A DNA stretch of 64,000 nt from Bacteroidales bacterium. Lineage in GTDB: Bacteria > Bacteroidota > Bacteroidia > Bacteroidales > F082. The stretch covers positions 19,624 to 83,623 of the forward strand of contig JACZJI010000049.1 in the NCBI GenBank assembly GCA_014860665.1. The letters run 5' to 3'. Numbering within the stretch: the stretch's first letter is position 1; each line of letters begins with the position of its first letter. Shown one piece after another: positions 59,391-64,000 of the stretch. Made by a program: the position numbers and the translations under genes. The notes under the pieces were generated by a model. That model was not told where the DNA came from. It ran no database searches and saw only the letters and a program-made list of their open reading frames with translations.

Positions 59391-59439
59391 TCATTTTTCA
59401 TTTTTCATTCTTCATTTTTCATTCTTCATTTTTTATTTT
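59391..59439. repeat. Heptanucleotide tandem array (7 units)
   Basis: tcatttt tcatttt tcattct tcatttt tcattct tcatttt ttatttt read in strict 7-nt register. Confidence 0.9.
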
Positions 59440-60350
59440 TATCCCCATTCAAATGTTTCAGAAATATAATTCTCCTCCGATTCGCACACCGAAGAAGCAA
59501 ACTCAATCCCTGTTCTGAGAAGACTTTCCCTGAAAAGGATGTCAGATTTAATTCTTTCCCGGGCTTGTTTACCAGCTTTTGCTATAAAAGCAATCATCCC
59601 GGCATTAAAGCCATCTCCGGCTCCGATCGTGCTGACGACTTTAATGGCAGGGGCGGAAATTCTGGAAAGATGGCCGTCGTACAAAGCCATAGCTCCATCT
59701 TTACCTGCTGTCATAATGATCAAAGCTTCCGGGTTGATTTGATGCAGCGATTCCAGTTGTTTTTCTGCATCCTGTTTTCCGAAAACGGCTCCATAATCTT
59801 CATCAGAACCTTTGATGATATCTGCCATCCGGAAGTTCTCCATTAAAGCTTCCTTCAGAACCGGATTATCGAGAGTTTCAGGATGTCTGATATTAGGATC
59901 ATAAACAATGAGTGCGCCTGAATCTTTAGCTGCTTTTACATAAGTTTTTAAAACAGGGCGTATATCAGGATCGAGCGAATACAGGGAGCCAAAAAGTAAG
60001 ATGTCGGAACGGGTAAAACCCGGTTGCGGAGCCAGCATTCTTTGCCCGGGATAACTTTTCAGAAAGGTGTAATGAGGCTTTTTGTCTGCGTCCAGTGTGG
60101 CAATGGCTAAAACAGTCCTGCCGGCTTTGTACCGTGTTATCAAATTTACGGAGGCGTGACTTTTTTGAAGAAAATCAACAATAAGGTTTCCTGTTTCATC
60201 ATCGCCCAGCTCTGTGATCAATGCTGCAGGTATTCCCGCGCGACACAATGATACAGTGGCATTGAGCATGGATCCGCCGGGTTTGGCGGCTACTTTATTG
60301 AGGTCTTCAATAATAATATCTAACAACGATTCTCCTAATGTGTATACCAT
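59439..60350 (-). CDS. PfkB family carbohydrate kinase
   Basis: GESLLDII...KPGGSMLNATVSLCRAG, YDPNIR, STIGAGDGFNAGMIAF. Confidence 0.92.
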   Translation of the reverse strand: MVYTLGESLLDIIIEDLNKVAAKPGGSMLNATVSLCRAGIPAALITELGDDETGNLIVDFLQKSHASVNLITRYKAGRTVLAIATLDADKKPHYTFLKSYPGQRMLAPQPGFTRSDILLFGSLYSLDPDIRPVLKTYVKAAKDSGALIVYDPNIRHPETLDNPVLKEALMENFRMADIIKGSDEDYGAVFGKQDAEKQLESLHQINPEALIIMTAGKDGAMALYDGHLSRISAPAIKVVSTIGAGDGFNAGMIAFIAKAGKQARERIKSDILFRESLLRTGIEFASSVCESEENYISETFEWG

Positions 60351-60397
60351 AGATGCTTTTTAAAGGAGCTAAAATTACAAACTTCCGCGACACTGGT

Positions 60398-60538
60398 GAG
60401 ATTGCTTTCCAGGAGATCGGGACAGGCTGTCGGTCACCTCCTGGTAATGATGAAAGGGTTGGCAGGTAAAAGTTTATCAGCTGTATAAAAATGAACATCA
60501 TTGCGATGATCCCGGGTTACCGGGGAGGAAGCAATCTC
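60398..60538. repeat. Two inverted copies of a dispersed palindromic element (gagattgctt..tcattgcga type)
   Basis: gagattgctttccaggag...ctcctggtaatgatga (60398-60450) and catcattgcgatgatcccgggttaccggggaggaagcaatctc (60496-60538). Confidence 0.6.
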
Positions 60539-60631
60539 AAAAACAAAAACCGTTGCCTGGATGGCACTAAGAATATTTTTACAAAAGATTCTTATTTCTT
60601 TCCGCTGTGTATGAAAAATTGGAATAATTAT

Positions 60632-60639
60632 TAATTTTG
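60632..60639 (+). promoter_or_regulatory. -7 box of tRNA-Gly
   Basis: TAATTTTG, 13 nt before the tRNA. Confidence 0.5.
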
Positions 60640-60652
60640 CAATCCGCTACAC

Positions 60653-60725
60653 GCGGCAGTAGCTCAGTTGGTAGAGCATCAGCTTCCCAAGCTGAGGGTC
60701 GTGGGTTCGAGCCCCATTTGCCGCT
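60653..60725 (+). tRNA. tRNA-Gly (CCC)
   Basis: GCGGCAGTAGCTCAGTTGGTAGAGCATCAGCTTCCCAAGCTGAGGGTCGTGGGTTCGAGCCCCATTTGCCGCT: anticodon loop TTCCCAA; no encoded CCA. Confidence 0.96.
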
Positions 60726-60731
60726 CAGAAA

Positions 60732-60760
60732 AAGCTTCCGTTTTGACGGAGGCTTTTTTT
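60732..60760 (+). terminator. tRNA-Gly terminator
   Basis: aagcttccgttttgacggaggcttttttt. Confidence 0.75.
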
Positions 60761-60999
60761 ATTTGTCTGTTAGGCATCTGGTTTCCCAACTGGAGTGTGG
60801 CAGGCTGAAACTCCCTTTGAAAAGGTACTGCATTCCGCAACCTGTCAAACGTAACTAAATATTTATATATTTGCGTTTCATTGATATTTCCATGCAGTCT
60901 GTGTGTTGTAAATCACCCGGTTATCCGGGGCTGGCACCTTACGGACGACACAAGCTACATCCGAAATGAAATAATTTTACTAACAAAAACAATTTCGCG

Positions 61000-62553
61000 A
61001 TGATCAAAAAGAGTTTATTTCGCTTACTGGCTGGGATGCTGGTAGTGACCCTGCCTATACCGCTGCTGGCGCAGCAACACGCAACAAAAGACCATATTTT
61101 CAAACCTCAGGACCGGAGTGTGACCACGGAAGGTTCAGTTACAGTAGAGGGGAACAGAATTGACTATACCGCCACAGCCGGGAATATATTCCTGACCAAT
61201 GAGAAGGGTGATACTACGGCTAAAATGTTCTATGTGGCCTACGCCAAAAAGGGGGAGACGGCTGCGCACCGCCCGGTGACCTTTTTCTGGAACGGGGGAC
61301 CGGGTTCTGCCAGTGTATGGATTCATATGGGGGCCTTCGGGCCTAAGGTGGTCAAGATGAACGATCATACGCATACGCCTGCAGCTCCTTACACGCTGCT
61401 GAACAATGATTACAGTCTGCTGGACGTAACTGATGAGGTTTTTGTGGATGCTGTGGGAACAGGCTACAGCCGGATTATCGGCGCAAATGAGGGGGGAGCC
61501 GGTAAGCCAAAGGATTTTTATGGTATCGACGGCGACGGTCAGGCCTTTGCCCAGTTCATCAGGAAATACCTTTCGGAATACAACCGCTGGAATTCCCCGA
61601 AATACCTCTTCGGTGAAAGTTACGGTACCACACGTGCTGCCGTATTGTCGAGCGACCTGGAGATGGGTCAGGACATCGACCCGAACGGCATCATTCTGCT
61701 GTCGTCGATCCTCGATTTCCACACAGCCAGTTTTACGCCAGGCAACGATTTGCCCTACGAGCTGATCCTGCCCAGCTACACCGCTGTGGCATGGTATCAT
61801 CACATGCTTCCCAATCAGCCCAAAGAATTGCTGCCGCTGTTGGAAGAAGTGAAGCATTTTGCCCTGAATGACTTTGCCCAGGCACTGGCACAGGGAAACA
61901 ACCTGGACAGTACAGCCCGGATGGCCATCATCAACAAACTGCATAATTATACGGGACTGACAACAGCTTACCTTGATAAGGCCAACATGCGGGTGACGGG
62001 TGCCGAATTCGAAAAGGAACTGCTGAGTGGAAAGGAAGAAACCACCGGACGCCTGGACGCACGGTTTACAGGCCCGACAATGGATCCCCTGAGCCAGGCA
62101 CATGAATACGATCCGCACAGTGCCGCCTTCGGCTCGGCTTATATCTCCCTGTTCAACGATTATGTCCACAACACGTTGCACTATGGTAATAACATGCATT
62201 ACCGTCCTTTTGCCGGCAACATCAAGGAATGGGACTGGAAGCATCATGTACGGGGTGTGGGACAGTCGTTTTCAGGCGGTTCGCCCAATGTAGCCGTAGA
62301 TCTGGTACGTGCCATGAAGTACAACCCGGATCTCAAGGTAATGGTCAACAGCGGTTATTTCGACCTGGGAACACCTTTCTTCGCCACCATATACACTTTC
62401 GATCATTTTGCCCTGCCGAAAAGCCTGCAGTCGAACCTGGTGGAGAAATTTTATTTCTCGGGGCATATGGTCTATCAGCACCAGCCGTCGCACAAGAAAC
62501 TGCATGATAATGTGGCAGCCTTTATCCGCGAAACGGATAATCTGGGGAAGTAG
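61000..62553 (+). CDS. Secreted S10 serine carboxypeptidase-like protein
   Basis: Signal peptide; FFWNGGPGSASVWIHMGAFGP; LFGESYGTTRAA nucleophile; GYFDLGTPF; SGHMVYQH. Confidence 0.92.
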   Translation: MIKKSLFRLLAGMLVVTLPIPLLAQQHATKDHIFKPQDRSVTTEGSVTVEGNRIDYTATAGNIFLTNEKGDTTAKMFYVAYAKKGETAAHRPVTFFWNGGPGSASVWIHMGAFGPKVVKMNDHTHTPAAPYTLLNNDYSLLDVTDEVFVDAVGTGYSRIIGANEGGAGKPKDFYGIDGDGQAFAQFIRKYLSEYNRWNSPKYLFGESYGTTRAAVLSSDLEMGQDIDPNGIILLSSILDFHTASFTPGNDLPYELILPSYTAVAWYHHMLPNQPKELLPLLEEVKHFALNDFAQALAQGNNLDSTARMAIINKLHNYTGLTTAYLDKANMRVTGAEFEKELLSGKEETTGRLDARFTGPTMDPLSQAHEYDPHSAAFGSAYISLFNDYVHNTLHYGNNMHYRPFAGNIKEWDWKHHVRGVGQSFSGGSPNVAVDLVRAMKYNPDLKVMVNSGYFDLGTPFFATIYTFDHFALPKSLQSNLVEKFYFSGHMVYQHQPSHKKLHDNVAAFIRETDNLGK

Positions 62554-62729
62554 TGATTAGTGAAAAAAGTTTGGAGTTATATAGGTTACAAGTTACAGGT
62601 CACTCCGTCACCATTCCCCACATCCCCGTTTCAGGTTTCACACACCCGGGATGAAGGAAAACACGACGGGTTCTGAAAGATGAGAAGAAACAAATATATT
62701 TGATCCTCCGTTTCATTCAAACCTGAAAT

Positions 62730-63356
62730 ATGATCAAAGAAGCCTGTGTTGAAACTTTCGAAGAAGCGCTGCTGGCCGAGCAACGGGGTGCTGACCGCAT
62801 TGAATTGTGCTCCGATCTGTATCTGGACGGGTTGACCCCTTCGGCGGAACTGATGCAAAAAACATGCTCCCACCTGAAGATACCGGTGATGGTGATGATC
62901 CGACCCAAACCCGGCAATTTTGTATATTCCGAAAGTGACATCCTTCAGATGAAATCGGAAATCGATCAGGCGAAAAAAACAGGGGCGGCAGGTGTTGTTT
63001 TCGGTTTGTTGACGCCTGAAAATACAATAGATGAAGCCAATACAAGACAGCTTGCAGAATATGCAAAACCCCTGTTGGTAACCTTCCACAAGGCCATCGA
63101 TGTACTGGATGATCCGGTGGAAGGCGTACGTACCTTAAAAAAGATTGAAGGCATCCAACGCATTCTGACCTCTGGCGGAAAGCCTACCGCAATGGAAGGA
63201 CAAACCAAACTTGGTGAAATGATGCATGCAGCCGAAGGCAACATAACGATCCTGGTGGCAGGCAAGGTATTATCCTCAAACCTGACAGCAGTTCAGAGAG
63301 CCACCGGTGCCAAAGAGTTTCACGGGAGAAGGATTGTGGGAGATCTGAAAGCGTGA
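62730..63356 (+). CDS. Copper homeostasis protein CutC family
   Basis: MIKEACVETFEEALLAEQRGADRIELCSDLYLDGLTPS, MIRPKPGNFVYS, VFGLLTPENTID, TFHKAID, ILTSGG, EFHGRR. Confidence 0.93.
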   Translation: MIKEACVETFEEALLAEQRGADRIELCSDLYLDGLTPSAELMQKTCSHLKIPVMVMIRPKPGNFVYSESDILQMKSEIDQAKKTGAAGVVFGLLTPENTIDEANTRQLAEYAKPLLVTFHKAIDVLDDPVEGVRTLKKIEGIQRILTSGGKPTAMEGQTKLGEMMHAAEGNITILVAGKVLSSNLTAVQRATGAKEFHGRRIVGDLKA

Positions 63357-63488
63357 TTTTCAGAAAAGCCTGGAAAATATCTTTACAAGTAATCTGTATA
63401 ACCGCCACACATAGGTTATTTGATCTTGTATGCTTTAGTCCACCTTGGTTTGTTTGAGTTTCCAATAAATAAATCAATTTGTGTTTTC

Positions 63489-63526
63489 CCCCTGCTCTCA
63501 TAAGTCACAGACTTGCGAGAGCGGGG
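63489..63526. repeat. Long intergenic inverted repeat
   Basis: cccctgctctcataagtc-aca-gacttgcgagagcgggg, ~17-bp imperfect arms. Confidence 0.65.
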
Positions 63527-63620
63527 TTTCTCAGAGCACGGGGAACGCGCTGCAAGCGCGCTCCAGAGGGGGTTACAAACTACTACACCCAGGGTGTGTT
63601 TGCATTGCGTAACCTTTTTT

Positions 63621-63645
63621 TCATCCTGAACGAAGTGAAGGATCT
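63621..63645. repeat. Dispersed-type intergenic motif
   Basis: tcatcctgaacgaagtgaaggatct; recognised as a recurrent motif in environmental bacterial genomes, not verified here. Confidence 0.45.
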
Positions 63646-63704
63646 CTGTATTGGATAAATAGATTCATCACGCTGTTCCATTGTCTCTTGTCAGACGGGT
63701 AAAA

Positions 63705-63730
63705 CAAAAAAAGCCACCTAAAGGCAGCTT
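63705..63730 (-). terminator. Terminator of the minus-strand gene at the window end
   Basis: Minus strand agctgcc-ttta-ggtggct then TTTTTTT. Confidence 0.6.
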
Positions 63731-63754
63731 TCTTTGTCTGTAAAAAATCAAAGA

Positions 63755-64000
63755 TTAAGCCAGCAACGTCACACTGCCTGCGTACACGGTTTCTGAAACA
63801 TTGTAACCTTCTGTGATTTTTACAGGTTCGGCACCTGAACGGTAGAACATACAGACATGCAGGGTGTTGCCGGCCCAGGAATCGGGCAGCTCCAGGGTGC
63901 CTGCTGCATCGCTGCGGCGGAATTCACCATACGATACCCATCCCTGTTCCTTTTCCTCATTGTATATTCCAATAATGAGGCTATCCTGGGCATTGGAATT
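63755..64000 (-). CDS. C-terminal part of a DUF6266-like protein (runs off window end)
   Basis: Manual translation: ...NSNAQDSLIIGIYNEEKEQGWVSYGEFRRSDAAGTLELPDSWAGNTLHVCMFYRSGAEPVKITEGYNVSETVYAGSVTLLA*. Confidence 0.55.
   Translation of the reverse strand, partial: NSNAQDSLIIGIYNEEKEQGWVSYGEFRRSDAAGTLELPDSWAGNTLHVCMFYRSGAEPVKITEGYNVSETVYAGSVTLLA

Noticed and set aside
59367-59846. 159-aa plus-strand ORF beginning MEWQMAERSFFIFHSSFFILHFLFL
   Set aside because: N-terminus is translation of the heptanucleotide array and the rest is antisense to pfkB.
60637-60858. 73-aa ORF SSVGRASASQAEGRGFEPHLPLRK...
   Set aside because: Classic false ORF translated through a tRNA gene (tRNA-Gly).
61135-62247. 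370-aa minus-strand ORF
   Set aside because: Fully antisense to the well-supported S10 carboxypeptidase; Cys/His/Arg-rich composition typical of shadow ORFs in a GC-richer gene.
62730-63356. CutC as choline trimethylamine-lyase
   Set aside because: Name collision: this 208-aa TIM-barrel protein belongs to the copper homeostasis CutC family, not the glycyl radical enzyme.

Overview
The window is a chromosomal segment from a Bacteroidota bacterium. Supporting signs are TAnnTTTG-type -7 boxes, a T9SS C-terminal sorting domain, a TonB-dependent receptor and a DUF6266-like protein. It carries no CRISPR array, rRNA operon or intact transposase that I can see. Most of it is housekeeping: parE, gyrB, recN, fabI, lpxK, lpxH, prmC, rnpB, tRNA-His(GTG) and tRNA-Gly(CCC). 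Two systems stand out. (1) 39697-42405 is a three-gene unit: a small outer-membrane-type protein, a SAM methyltransferase, and a fused HgcA-like corrinoid domain + TM helices + HgcB-like ferredoxin. The last two genes overlap by ATGA. This is a relative of the mercury-methylation proteins but probably not a mercury methylator. (2) 43715-47573 is a complete glycyl-radical operon, hpdB-hpdC-hpdA-like (4-hydroxyphenylacetate decarboxylase, p-cresol forming), including the tiny His/Cys Fe-S small subunit. Also notable are a TPP riboswitch driving a TonB receptor with a perfect-register heptanucleotide array beside its promoter, and several intergenic palindromic or dispersed repeats. All calls were made by reading the sequence and the ORF track; no database search was run.
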